This document shows, piece after piece, positions 15,788 to 24,343 of a DNA stretch of 51,943 bases. Made by a program: the position numbers and the translations under genes. Source of the stretch: Chitinophagaceae bacterium UBA4857 (GTDB taxonomy: Bacteria; Bacteroidota; Bacteroidia; Chitinophagales; Chitinophagaceae); assembly GCA_002399735.1 (NCBI GenBank), contig DHEF01000034.1:30144-82086 (forward strand). Reading direction: 5' to 3'. Every line of letters starts with the position of its first letter. Position 1 is the stretch's first letter. Below the pieces are notes generated by a model. It was not told where the DNA came from. It did no database searches and saw nothing but the letters and a program-made list of their open reading frames with translations.

Positions 15788-17941
15788 ATGCGACAGCTTG
15801 TTTTTTTCTGTGCTTTATTTTTTATAAGTATACCTGGGGTATTATTAGCCCAACGTGGTATGAAATGGAATACCGACGGCACTGCTTACTTTACCAACGA
15901 AAGAGGAACTATTGTAAGTTATGCCTTACCCGGCTTTACTAAAACAGAAATTATAAAACCTGAGTTATTAACGCCGCAAGGTGATACAAAACCATTACAG
16001 GTTCGTGATTTTAGTTTTAGTAATGATGGTAACCTGGTTTTGATTTACACCAATACCAAACGTGTTTGGCGTATGGATACCCGTGGCGATTACTGGATTT
16101 TAAATTTGCAAACAAAGAGCCTGCGTCAGTTAGGAAAAGACAAACCTGCATCATCTTTAATGTTTGCAAAAATGTCACCAGATAATACCAAAGTGGCCTA
16201 TGTAAGCAAACACAATATTTATGTGGAAGATATTGCCAGTGGTAACATAACTGCATTAACCACCGATGGTACCGACCGTTTAATTAACGGCACATTTGAC
16301 TGGGTGTACGAAGAAGAATTTAGCTGCCGTGATGGTTTTAGATGGAGCCCTGACAGCAAAAAAATTGCTTACTGGCAAATTGATGCCCGTCAGATAAGGA
16401 ATTTTTTAATGATTAATAATACGGATTCTTTATACTCGTTTACCATTCCGGTTGAATATCCTAAAGTTGGCGAAGCGCCATCACCTTATAAAGTGGGTGT
16501 AGTAAATATTAGTCAACCTAATCAAACAACCTGGTTAAATATTCCGGGTGATCCACGTCAGCATTATGTACCGGCAATGGAATGGATGAATGACGGCAAT
16601 ACCGTTATACTACAACAACTAACCCGTAAACAAAACGAGAGCAACCTGTATTTGGCTAATGCTGCCACAGGTGTTGTAAACAGTATTTACAACGAGAAAA
16701 ATAATTCATGGATTGATGTTATACCTACAGATGGTAATGGTTGGAAATGGATTAATAATGGTAAAGAGTTTTTGTTATTATCAGAAAAAGATGGCTGGCG
16801 CCATTTATACCGCATACAAAGCGATGGTAAAAAAGAAACATTAGTAACAAACGGCGATTATGATATTATTAGCCTGAAAGCGATAAACGAGAAAGAAGGT
16901 TATGTGTATTTTATGGCTTCGCCTAAAAATGCTACACAGGAATACTTATACCGTACTGCATTAAACGGAAAAGGTAAACCGGAATTATTATCACCTGCCG
17001 ATCAGCAAGGAACACATAGTTACAACTTATCACCAAACGGAAAATTTTCTACGCATAATTTTTCTAATCACAAAAACCAGCATGTAAACGAGTGGGTTTC
17101 TTTTCCGGGGCATAAAACAATTAAAGAAACTTCTAAGAACATGACACCAAGTGGTAATGTAGAAATGATACAGGTTACTACTGCCGATAATGTAACCTTA
17201 GATGGCTGGATGATTAAACCTACCAATTTTGACAGCACAAAAAAATATCCGGTGGTATTTTATGTATATGCTGAACCAGCTTCTACCACTGTTAATGATG
17301 CTGCAGGTAGCGCCGGTACACGTTTATATGCCGGTGATATGGCTGCTGATGGTTACATACAAATTAGTTTAGATAGCCGCGGTACACCGGCACCCAAAGG
17401 TGCTGCATGGCGTAAAGCTATTTACCAAAACATTGGTATTATCAATATTCGTGATCAGGCAATGGCTGCTAGAAAAATATTAGAGTGGCCTTATGTTGAT
17501 AGTGAACGTATTGCCGTACATGGTTGGAGCGGTGGTGGTTCAACAACTTTAAACCTCTTGTTTCAATATCCTGATATTTTTAAAACCGGTATTGCTATAG
17601 CATCGGTACCTGATCAATTATTGTACGACAATATTTACCAGGAACGTTACATGGGTTTACCGCAAGAGAACAAAGAGCCATTTATACAAGGATCGCCTAT
17701 TACCCATGCAAAAAATTTGAAAGGCAATTTATTGTTGGTACATGGTACCGGCGATGATAATGTACACTACCAGGGAGCAGAAAGACTAATTAATGAATTA
17801 GTAAAACAAGGCAAACAGTTTCAAATGATGAGTTACCCCAACCGTTCGCATAGCATTAGCGAAGGACCTGGAACCTCGGCACATTTATCAAAATTGTTTA
17901 CCAACTTTTTAAGAACGCATTGCCCAGGTGGCGGTAGATAA
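15788..17941 (+). CDS. Secreted dipeptidyl peptidase IV-like serine peptidase (S9B)
   Basis: A 717-residue protein with a signal peptide ending near LLAQ, a DPPIV beta-propeller (about 40-460) and a prolyl-peptidase alpha/beta-hydrolase domain. WVYEEEFSCRDGFRW carries the paired Glu residues that hold the substrate N-terminus. The catalytic triad is Ser near 580 (GWSGGGS), Asp near 656 (GTGDDNVH) and His near 686 (NRSHSI). GWSGGG is a slight variant of the common GWSYGG. The family releases X-Pro or X-Ala dipeptides. Operonic with the M1 gene; followed by a bidirectional terminator. Confidence 0.93.
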   Translation: MRQLVFFCALFFISIPGVLLAQRGMKWNTDGTAYFTNERGTIVSYALPGFTKTEIIKPELLTPQGDTKPLQVRDFSFSNDGNLVLIYTNTKRVWRMDTRGDYWILNLQTKSLRQLGKDKPASSLMFAKMSPDNTKVAYVSKHNIYVEDIASGNITALTTDGTDRLINGTFDWVYEEEFSCRDGFRWSPDSKKIAYWQIDARQIRNFLMINNTDSLYSFTIPVEYPKVGEAPSPYKVGVVNISQPNQTTWLNIPGDPRQHYVPAMEWMNDGNTVILQQLTRKQNESNLYLANAATGVVNSIYNEKNNSWIDVIPTDGNGWKWINNGKEFLLLSEKDGWRHLYRIQSDGKKETLVTNGDYDIISLKAINEKEGYVYFMASPKNATQEYLYRTALNGKGKPELLSPADQQGTHSYNLSPNGKFSTHNFSNHKNQHVNEWVSFPGHKTIKETSKNMTPSGNVEMIQVTTADNVTLDGWMIKPTNFDSTKKYPVVFYVYAEPASTTVNDAAGSAGTRLYAGDMAADGYIQISLDSRGTPAPKGAAWRKAIYQNIGIINIRDQAMAARKILEWPYVDSERIAVHGWSGGGSTTLNLLFQYPDIFKTGIAIASVPDQLLYDNIYQERYMGLPQENKEPFIQGSPITHAKNLKGNLLLVHGTGDDNVHYQGAERLINELVKQGKQFQMMSYPNRSHSISEGPGTSAHLSKLFTNFLRTHCPGGGR

Positions 17942-17960
17942 ATAATACAAGTTAGTAATA

Positions 17961-17988
17961 CAAAACCCCTTCAATTGAAGGGGTTTTG
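17961..17988. terminator. Bidirectional terminator, perfect 28-bp palindrome
   Basis: CAAAACCCCTTCAA and its exact complement without a loop spacer, with A- and T-rich flanks. It serves the DPP IV-like gene (plus) and the convergent 18017-18403 gene (minus). Confidence 0.85.
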
Positions 17989-18016
17989 AGTTTAAAAAAA
18001 ACAACACGTCATTTAC

Positions 18017-18403
18017 TCATGTGTACTTTCTTCTTTGTATTGAAGCACTAACTATTGTAGCTTGATTCTGTAATAATCCTGTGGTAACTTTTACAGTTGG
18101 GGCTACTTTATGTAACTCAATATTAATTTCGTTACCTGTTTTAATTTTTACTTCCCGTTTTTCATAGCCATCCAATTGAAAAACGATGACTGAATCGGTA
18201 GGCTTTACTTTGATGTAATAAATGCCATCGGCCTGAGTACCTGAACTACTGGCAGAACCTTTGATAAAAATACTTACACCTTCCAAAGGAGCATCATCAT
18301 CGCTATTGGTAACAATACCTGTTAAGGTGCGACTATTATTTTGTGCATAACTATTGGTTGTTATAAACAACACTAGAAAAAAGGATATAAATAGTTTAAT
18401 CAT
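18017..18403 (-). CDS. Exported carboxypeptidase-regulatory-like domain protein
   Basis: A 128-residue secreted protein with a signal peptide (ending TNSYAQ) and a single CarboxypepD_reg-like beta-sandwich (LTGIVTNSDDDAPLEGVSIFIKGS onward). This domain normally forms the N-terminus of SusC/TonB-dependent receptors. Here the protein stops soon after it, with no plug or barrel, so it is either a free-standing domain or a receptor remnant. It follows a similar gene after 19 bp, suggesting co-transcription. Function unknown. Confidence 0.75.
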   Translation of the reverse strand: MIKLFISFFLVLFITTNSYAQNNSRTLTGIVTNSDDDAPLEGVSIFIKGSASSSGTQADGIYYIKVKPTDSVIVFQLDGYEKREVKIKTGNEINIELHKVAPTVKVTTGLLQNQATIVSASIQRRKYT

Positions 18404-18422
18404 GCCTGAAGTTTTATGCTAA

Positions 18423-18743
18423 TTATTTAGCCGTTAATTTTATTTTAAGTGTCTGTCCCGCCTGTTTAAGTTGTGTTTTATACAAGGTAAACTTAGGGTG
18501 AAAAGCCTGCAACTCAACCGGCAACTCCTGCCAGGTTTCTATTCTAAAAAAACCTTTTTTATCCGTCACTGCTTCTATTTCACCTGCACGAGTGTACACC
18601 AATACATTTACAATAGGCTCGCCGGTAACATTATCCAACACCCTACCACTAATGGTAACTTTTGGAGTAGCGGGAGTATATGCTGTTAAAAAAAATGTCA
18701 TTGTTAGTAATGCTGCTACACAGCCAATAAGTTTTACACGCAT
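18423..18743 (-). CDS. Exported carboxypeptidase-regulatory-like domain protein
   Basis: A 106-residue protein with a hydrophobic N-terminus and one CarboxypepD_reg-like domain (VTISGRVLDNVTGEPIVNVLVYT). The ATG at 18743 is chosen because an upstream in-frame start would put 18 extra residues before the signal sequence. It precedes the 18017-18403 gene by 19 bp. Two adjacent stand-alone copies of a receptor accessory domain are uncommon. Function unknown. Confidence 0.72.
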   Translation of the reverse strand: MRVKLIGCVAALLTMTFFLTAYTPATPKVTISGRVLDNVTGEPIVNVLVYTRAGEIEAVTDKKGFFRIETWQELPVELQAFHPKFTLYKTQLKQAGQTLKIKLTAK

Positions 18744-18905
18744 AACGTTTGGTTTACAAAACAGGTTATAAGCAAAAAATAATAATTGATAACACAATAT
18801 TAAATGGAATTTATTAGTCTACCAAATTAATAGACTAATATTTTACAAACTGCTAAATTCCCAAAAAAGGCCTTAACTATTATGCATGTAAATAATTACT
18901 TAGCA

Positions 18906-19337
18906 TTACTTACTTAACAACTTTTCAAACTTTTGTAACTCAGTTAATTCTGATGCGGTAAGAGGTTGATTATTATCCACTTTGGCTTTAAAAAAAAGTA
19001 CTCGTTTGTGTTGGGGATATTTTTGAAGAATTTTTTCAATGATGGTATCAGCCACTTCGTCTTTGGTATATAAAGGCGTTATGGGCGGTAATACTGATTT
19101 TTCCTTTGTATGCTTACGCATAATAATTGCTTCCAGCGTACTTAATTTATTCTGGGGTATGGTTTCAATTTTACTGGCTTTCCCATGTAACCCTTCCAAC
19201 TGTTTTTTACTCAGCCCCCCCCTTTCACGGTATTGTTGTAATATACTTTGCACAAAGCCATCGTTAGGCCTTGCCGCCTGCACGGCCTCCAATACATCTA
19301 ATACAATATCAACCTCAGGTTTTAAGCGATGTTTCAT
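18906..19337 (-). CDS. Conserved hypothetical protein
   Basis: A 143-residue soluble, Lys-rich, mostly helical protein without a signal peptide; I do not recognise a domain. It starts 10 bp after the stop codon of the membrane-GNAT fusion gene upstream, so the two are probably co-transcribed. Its C-terminal YPQHKRVLFFKAKVDNNQ could be a small folded module. Function unknown. Confidence 0.65.
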   Translation of the reverse strand: MKHRLKPEVDIVLDVLEAVQAARPNDGFVQSILQQYRERGGLSKKQLEGLHGKASKIETIPQNKLSTLEAIIMRKHTKEKSVLPPITPLYTKDEVADTIIEKILQKYPQHKRVLFFKAKVDNNQPLTASELTELQKFEKLLSK

Positions 19338-19347
19338 AGCTGCAATA

Positions 19348-19965
19348 TTAAATAAGTTTTACCCAGCAATTGTTTTCCTTTACAAAGCCCATTACTTTTA
19401 AAAAGGCAATATGTTTATTATTAGGCATTTGTTTGTAGATAATTTTATGAACTCCTTTGCTACGTAAATACTCTTTTTCCTGTTTAAAAATATAACGTCC
19501 AACTTTATAATCACGAAACTTTTCTACGGTAAAATTTATATGTACTTCGGCTTCGCCATTGTTAGTTATAGTTGCGCTGAAGATATTAGCTATGACCATA
19601 TCCCGCAACACAAAAAAATTAATACACTTATCGTTGGTTATTTGTGCTTGTTTAAAATGAGGAAAATAATCATGAATACCTTTTTGGTAATAGTCGATAA
19701 ATTTATGGGCTATTAAATCTTCGGCCCTGAAATGTAGTAAATCAAACTTTTCGCTATAGCGGTAAATACTGGCCAAATAATAAATATTAATAGCCAACAA
19801 AATACTGTTGGTTAATAATACGGGTATGGCATTTAACATAGCGCCGTAAATAATAAAAAACATACAACCCGCTGCATTTAACCACCTAAACTTTAAACTG
19901 TTGGTAACCAGCAATGATAAAATTAAAAAAAAGGAGGCCGCATAGCCCATCCATTCTGCAAGCAT
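19348..19965 (-). CDS. YgjV-like membrane domain fused to a GNAT-like domain
   Basis: A 205-residue protein. Residues 1-70 form about three transmembrane helices and look like the YgjV inner-membrane family. Residues 90-205 resemble a GNAT acetyltransferase: KVGRYIFKQEKEYLRSKGVHKI would match the acetyl-CoA loop and helix, and AFLKVMGFVKENNCWVKLI the typical C-terminal end. The acetyl-CoA loop lacks the full Q/RxxGxG/A signature, so catalysis is uncertain. It probably forms an operon with the next gene. Confidence 0.6.
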   Translation of the reverse strand: MLAEWMGYAASFFLILSLLVTNSLKFRWLNAAGCMFFIIYGAMLNAIPVLLTNSILLAINIYYLASIYRYSEKFDLLHFRAEDLIAHKFIDYYQKGIHDYFPHFKQAQITNDKCINFFVLRDMVIANIFSATITNNGEAEVHINFTVEKFRDYKVGRYIFKQEKEYLRSKGVHKIIYKQMPNNKHIAFLKVMGFVKENNCWVKLI

Positions 19966-20049
19966 AGTATAACGTTAAGGCGATAAATATAAGACAGTTG
20001 GTAATTAATAATTAAAAATTAGTAATTAATAATAAAGACAGGAAACTTA

Positions 20050-20126
20050 CACAATGCTCAATAGAATTACCGAACGTACAAGTGAGTGACACAACAGTCG
20101 ATGCTAGTAGTAATGCAGCTGACTAA
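20050..20126 (+). repeat. Dispersed intergenic repeat A/B
   Basis: Contains AATAGAATTACCGAACGTAC, ACAAGTGAGTGACACAAC and TAGTAGTAATGCAGCTGAC. The AT-rich tract TTAATAATTAAAAATTAGTA (20005-20030 region) precedes it and another, ATTATTAATTACTAATTATT, follows near 20185. Confidence 0.75.
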
Positions 20127-20204
20127 ATAACAGGTATACCGTATTTAGATATTAGTATTTAGACAGGATTAGCCGCTACTACAATTATTAATTACTAATT
20201 ATTC

Positions 20205-21206
20205 TTACAGTACCATTAAACTACAGCCGCGTATATCGCTGTTATCTAAGCGCCCCATTACACGAAAGCTACCATCGTTATGCAGTTGTCCGGCATCGTC
20301 GGTTGCAATAAAACTGCAGGAGTGTATGTTGGCTAAATCAATAATATTTATGGCACCGCTTACCGGCTTTTGCGCGGCTTTTACAGCACTATGTATTGTT
20401 AAAGGATCTTCTTCTTCTCTGATAAAAATTTTCATCCAAGACGGGCAGTTAAACACACCGTTACCATTGCTATAAGCCTGGGATAACAACTCTGTCATAC
20501 CATACTCGGCATGAACAGCTGATATACCAAAAGCTTGTTGCAATATTTCATGTACTTGTGGTCTAATCAATTCTTCTCGACGGCCTTTCATACCGCCGGT
20601 TTCCATAATAATGGTATTGTGTAAAGGCGTAGGATTTTGTTGCGCAAAATCGAGCAGCGCAAAGGTTACGCCTATGAGTAAAACTTTTTGGTTCTGTTGC
20701 TCCAACTGTTGCAATACTTGTTGTAACGTATTAAAATTGTACAAATAAAAGCCGCTTTGCGGATGTTGGCTGTTTTTTACCAGGCTATCCACCATGTACA
20801 CCAACGACGAACCCTGACGTTCTAAATACGAAGGCAGCAAGCCTATAATGCACCAGTCATTAATAGCACCATAAAACTGTTGAAAAGCTTTGGTAAAACT
20901 TTCCTCATACACGGTTACATCTTTTATTAAATGTTTGCTGTTGATGCTGCCGGTGGTGCCGCTGCTTTCAAAAATATGCTCCGGAACAAAATTATTGTTG
21001 GTAACGGTATGACTTTTAAAGAACCGGATAGGCAAAAATGGAATTTGCGAAACCTGCTTTACCAGCTGCGGTTGCACCTGCAAAGCCTGCACATATTGCC
21101 GGTAAACGGCGTTATTTTGGTACTGAAAATGAAAGATTTCCAGTGCTAGCCGGTCAAATCCGGCCTCGGTTACAGTAAAAATTTTATCATTCCATTGGGT
21201 ATTCAT
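20205..21206 (-). CDS. LuxE-type acyl-protein synthetase
   Basis: A 333-residue member of the ANL-like LuxE family, which activates a fatty acid as acyl-AMP and passes it to a protein or CoA. The nucleotide motif FESSGTTGS is at residues 79-87; GGMKGRREELIRPQ, AEYGMTELLSQAYS and the C-terminal GRLDNSDIRGCSL follow in order. No lux or fatty acid reductase genes are nearby, so the acyl acceptor is unknown. It is transcribed divergently from a lipoprotein gene and the UbiA-like gene, with 51 bp between starts. Confidence 0.85.
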   Translation of the reverse strand: MNTQWNDKIFTVTEAGFDRLALEIFHFQYQNNAVYRQYVQALQVQPQLVKQVSQIPFLPIRFFKSHTVTNNNFVPEHIFESSGTTGSINSKHLIKDVTVYEESFTKAFQQFYGAINDWCIIGLLPSYLERQGSSLVYMVDSLVKNSQHPQSGFYLYNFNTLQQVLQQLEQQNQKVLLIGVTFALLDFAQQNPTPLHNTIIMETGGMKGRREELIRPQVHEILQQAFGISAVHAEYGMTELLSQAYSNGNGVFNCPSWMKIFIREEEDPLTIHSAVKAAQKPVSGAINIIDLANIHSCSFIATDDAGQLHNDGSFRVMGRLDNSDIRGCSLMVL

Positions 21207-21232
21207 CCTATCTCCAATATCAAATTATGGGT

Positions 21233-21240
21233 TATATTTG
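21233..21240 (+). promoter_or_regulatory. -7 element of the lipoprotein gene
   Basis: TATATTTG fits TAnnTTTG and predicts a start near 21247, just before the ATG at 21258. It supports that ATG rather than an upstream in-frame one at 21195, which would lie before the promoter. Confidence 0.5.
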
Positions 21241-21257
21241 TTATATACAGTTACAAT

Positions 21258-21728
21258 ATGAAGGCAAATTATTACCTATATACATTCCTGTTTGTTTTTT
21301 TAATAACATCTTGCAGCAAAGATAAGTTTGAAACTGCGCCAACGCTTGAGATAGTAGAGTATAACACTAAATTTTTACAACCTATCCCATCCAGCGGTGA
21401 GTCGTTTTTAAGAATTGTACTTAAATACACGGATAAAGAAGGGGATATAAATGAAGGTGAATTATTTGTTACACGTATTAGAACTAACCAACGCCCCTTA
21501 CCACCTAATAGTAAACCGGATACGATACCTATGTCTTTTCCAATTGAAAAAGATATAATTCAGGATAAACGTACTTCAGGTGAACTACTTTTCAGAATAT
21601 CACATGACGCTTTAAAATATAACCAGATTGAAAATGATTCAATAAAGTTTCATATTTGGTTTTTAGATGCAGCAAAAAACTCAAGCGATACGCTTGAAAG
21701 CGATATAATTATTGTTGAAAGAGACTAA
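21258..21728 (+). CDS. Lipoprotein of unknown function
   Basis: A 156-residue protein with a lipoprotein signal (lipobox ITSC). The mature part contains LKYTDKEGDINEGELFV, an acidic turn reminiscent of Ig-like extracellular modules with Asp-rich loops. I do not recognise the family. Its stop codon abuts the TTG start of the UbiA-like gene, so the pair is translationally coupled. Confidence 0.75.
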   Translation: MKANYYLYTFLFVFLITSCSKDKFETAPTLEIVEYNTKFLQPIPSSGESFLRIVLKYTDKEGDINEGELFVTRIRTNQRPLPPNSKPDTIPMSFPIEKDIIQDKRTSGELLFRISHDALKYNQIENDSIKFHIWFLDAAKNSSDTLESDIIIVERD

Positions 21729-22580
21729 TTGTTATCACTTTTAAAAAAAATATGCTCCTTTTTTGTTTATAGCAACTTGTTTATTTGTTGCTGTGCGACT
21801 ATTATGGCCTGGCATAGTGTGGCATTATTTTCCGCTATAGACTTAAGTTATACATTTTACAGTTTTCTCTTTTTTTCTACACTTAGCAGTTATAGTTTTC
21901 ACTGGTATTTTACCGAGGCGGTGCCACCTTTTACCGGCCGTAACTTATGGCTAAAACAAAATAAACCGCTACACCTTGTTTTATTTTTTATAGGTGTTTG
22001 TGCCGCTATTTACTTTTTTAGTTTTTTATTGTCTATTTGGTATTGGTTAATTCCGGCCGGTGTTATGACTTTTTTATACTCTGCCCCAAAAATTCCCTTA
22101 CCCGCTTTTAAAGAGTTACGCAAAATAGCCATTGGAAAAACCGCCTTTTTAGCTTTTATCTGGACCTACGCCACCACTGCCCTGCCGCTGATTGCCACAC
22201 AACAGCCCTTTACCGGACAAATGTTATTTTTTACTTTTAGCAGGTTTTGTATTTTATATGCTATTTGTATTTTGTTCGATTACCGCGACCGTAACTACGA
22301 TATTGAAAACGGCATCCGCAGTTTAATTACCTGGCTATCGCCTAAAAAAGTATTTCAGTTATTCTGGTTTTCGCTGGCACTTTCTGTGTTTTTTACCAGT
22401 TTGCTGTTTTTAGGACCTATTTCTCCATTATCATTTATCATACTAATTATTCCGGTTGTATTAACCGGAGTTTTAAAAAACCGATCCATCCAGGCTCCTA
22501 CCGATGCCCTTTATTACTTTGTTTTAGATGGAGTTATGGCAGTTTCGGCAGTTTTGTATGCCATTTATAGCTTGTTTTAA
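21729..22580 (+). CDS. UbiA-like integral membrane protein
   Basis: A 283-residue protein with about eight transmembrane helices. FDYRDRNYDIENGIRS matches the second Asp-rich motif (DxxxD) of UbiA prenyltransferases, but the first motif (NDxxD) is not present: the equivalent region reads SYSFHWYFTE. Prenyltransferase activity is therefore doubtful. The start is TTG directly after the upstream stop codon; no ATG occurs until well inside the first helices. Confidence 0.7.
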   Translation: MLSLLKKICSFFVYSNLFICCCATIMAWHSVALFSAIDLSYTFYSFLFFSTLSSYSFHWYFTEAVPPFTGRNLWLKQNKPLHLVLFFIGVCAAIYFFSFLLSIWYWLIPAGVMTFLYSAPKIPLPAFKELRKIAIGKTAFLAFIWTYATTALPLIATQQPFTGQMLFFTFSRFCILYAICILFDYRDRNYDIENGIRSLITWLSPKKVFQLFWFSLALSVFFTSLLFLGPISPLSFIILIIPVVLTGVLKNRSIQAPTDALYYFVLDGVMAVSAVLYAIYSLF

Positions 22581-22676
22581 GCCTAAAAGTCATGTGCATA
22601 AAAAATTAAGGTTTTAATAGCTTTTTTAGCATAAAAATTGATGTAACATTGCTTTCAACTTCATGTAAAAACGCTT

Positions 22677-22949
22677 ATGCACATAAATTTTTCAAAAATT
22701 GTACACTTCACTCGTTTAATAAAAGCTGGTGGCAGACTTCGTGAGTTTAATTTTCGTAAAGTAACAGTAGATGGTGAGGCTGTTTTTAATGCCGATACTG
22801 TTGATGACCGTGGAAACAGAATTCTATTTAAAATGCAAAAAAACGATGGTAAATGGATACTATCTCCTTTGCAAATTTTACCGCAGTGGATTACCGAAAA
22901 CGAAGAAAAATTTAATTCGGAAATTGAAATTGGTATAGAAGAAAATTAA
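22677..22949 (+). CDS. Small conserved hypothetical protein
   Basis: A 90-residue acidic-tailed soluble protein without signal peptide or known motif. The sequence FNFRKVTVDGEAVFNADTVD followed by a basic patch and ILPQWI suggests a compact beta fold. It is a single gene ended by a strong hairpin at 23016-23060. Confidence 0.6.
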   Translation: MHINFSKIVHFTRLIKAGGRLREFNFRKVTVDGEAVFNADTVDDRGNRILFKMQKNDGKWILSPLQILPQWITENEEKFNSEIEIGIEEN

Positions 22950-23015
22950 TTACTTGGGTAATTATATTTCCAACTTACATTTCTCTGTTCCATCTTTAAA
23001 AATTAAGGATACTCC

Positions 23016-23065
23016 ATAAAGCTGATCATTTTTTGCCTTGGCAAAATTGGTCAGCTTTATTTATT
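23016..23065 (+). terminator. Long intrinsic terminator-like hairpin
   Basis: Outer arms ATAAAGCTGA and TCAGCTTTAT with a nested TTTTGCC/GGCAAAA stem, then TTATT. It lies 66 bases past the stop of the small hypothetical gene. Confidence 0.7.
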
Positions 23066-23107
23066 GAATCAGTATAAATTTGCAGTTAACTTATTGCATA
23101 TTTATAC

Positions 23108-23920
23108 ATGAAAAAATCTTTCCTTACAATATTTGTTATTACCTGTTTATGGGTAATAGCGTGTAGCCCAAAAGTACAAACCAGGGGTGCTGCAAAAACT
23201 GCCTCTAACGTAGTTATAGATGGCAAATTATGGTCATCTCTTTTTCAACAAAAATCGGCTGAATACCAGGCACTTTGTTTACAGGCTTTTAATATTGCAC
23301 AACTAAGGGTTGATGAAGCCATTAAACAGCCGCGTAATAAACCCTTAGCCATTGTTACCGATATTGATGAAACTTTTTTAGACAATAGCCCCTATGCTGT
23401 ACACCGTGCATTACAAGGCAAAGATTACTCACCCGACACCTGGTACCAGTGGACCGCCAAAGGCATGGCCGATACATTAACCGGCGGTTTACAATTTTTT
23501 AAATATGCAGCCTCAAAAAATATTACCATCTTTTACATCACCAATCGCGACGAGCAGGAACGCTCCGGCACCTTGGCCAACCTGCAACGTTTTGGTTTTC
23601 CGAATGCTGATAACCAGCATTTAATACTACGCCAGGGCAGCAGTAGTAAAGAAAGCCGCCGTATGCAGGTAGCACAAACACACGAAATTATTTTACTAAT
23701 GGGCGATAACCTCTCCGACTTTAGCATGTTGTTTGATAAACAAAGTACAGCACAACGAGCCGCCAATGTACAGCAACTGAAAAACGAATTTGGAAAAAAG
23801 TTTATCGTATTTCCAAATGCCAATTACGGTGGCTGGGAAGATGCTGTTTACGGCAACACCCATAACTTAACACCAGCACAAAAAGACTCGGCTATTAAAG
23901 CCAATTTAAGCGGGTATTAA
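23108..23920 (+). CDS. Class C acid phosphatase / 5'-nucleotidase, lipoprotein e(P4) family
   Basis: A 270-residue HAD-superfamily phosphohydrolase anchored by a lipobox (VIAC, Cys19). The catalytic motif DIDET is at residues 85-89, with the second pair in LLMGDNLSDF and the family's WYQW substrate-site aromatics near residue 113. It probably dephosphorylates nucleotides on the outer membrane or in the periplasm so nucleosides can be taken up. A -7 element, TAAATTTG, lies at 23075-23082. Repeat E begins 13 bp after the stop codon. Confidence 0.92.
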   Translation: MKKSFLTIFVITCLWVIACSPKVQTRGAAKTASNVVIDGKLWSSLFQQKSAEYQALCLQAFNIAQLRVDEAIKQPRNKPLAIVTDIDETFLDNSPYAVHRALQGKDYSPDTWYQWTAKGMADTLTGGLQFFKYAASKNITIFYITNRDEQERSGTLANLQRFGFPNADNQHLILRQGSSSKESRRMQVAQTHEIILLMGDNLSDFSMLFDKQSTAQRAANVQQLKNEFGKKFIVFPNANYGGWEDAVYGNTHNLTPAQKDSAIKANLSGY

Positions 23921-23933
23921 TTGGGGGCTGTCA

Positions 23934-24045
23934 GCAATAGTAACTCCGGTCAGCAGCAGTTCCCCGCCCAGCTTCAATCTTTGCTGTGCCAACACACATT
24001 AACCAACACTGCCAGCAAAGGATTTACGCCTAAGCGGGGCAGCCT
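23934..24045 (+). repeat. Hairpin-bearing repeat E, copy 1
   Basis: Ends GGGGCTG and CAGCC form a terminal inverted repeat. Shared with 43492-43593 are CCGCCC, GCT-CAATCT and CGCCTAAGCGG-GCAGCC. Inside, CTTTGCTG and CAGCAAAG form a hairpin unrelated in sequence to that of the other copy. Confidence 0.7.
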
Positions 24046-24132
24046 TTGGGCCGTAAAATAATGTTTGATATTGGTTGTTATCAGAATTATGAATGATGAA
24101 TAACAACTCGTAGCATTACTTACGATGCTGAT

Positions 24133-24197
24133 TTGCGAACGGGACCATGAAGAGTGCGATGCAAGGAACGATCATCTGTGTTACTGAAGCTGGTAAA
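24133..24197 (+). repeat. Dispersed intergenic repeat B (partial)
   Basis: Contains GCGAACGGGACC, GAAGAGTGCGATGCAAGGAA, CGATCATCTGTGTTACTGAA and GCTGGTAA, matching the inverted copies at 29663-29741 and 51761-51820. Confidence 0.7.
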
Positions 24198-24267
24198 ATA
24201 GAAAAAGTATGTAGCATTTAGTAAATAGAAATTATAAAGGGCTATCTGAAATAGCACGACAACATTG

Positions 24268-24329
24268 AACTTTTGAACATTGAGCCTTTGAACTTCTGGA
24301 ACATTGAACTTGTTAAACCACTGAAACAT
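24268..24329 (+). repeat. Degenerate TTGAAC array, about 8-bp period
   Basis: GAAC or close variants occur at 24269, 24277, 24284, 24292, 24301, 24308 and 24325. It lies just upstream of pdxJ. A sister array at 43711-43760 shares the 17-mer CTTTGAACTTCTGGAAC. It could be a slippage-prone spacer or a phased binding array. Confidence 0.5.
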
Positions 24330-24343
24330 TTAAACTACAAAAA

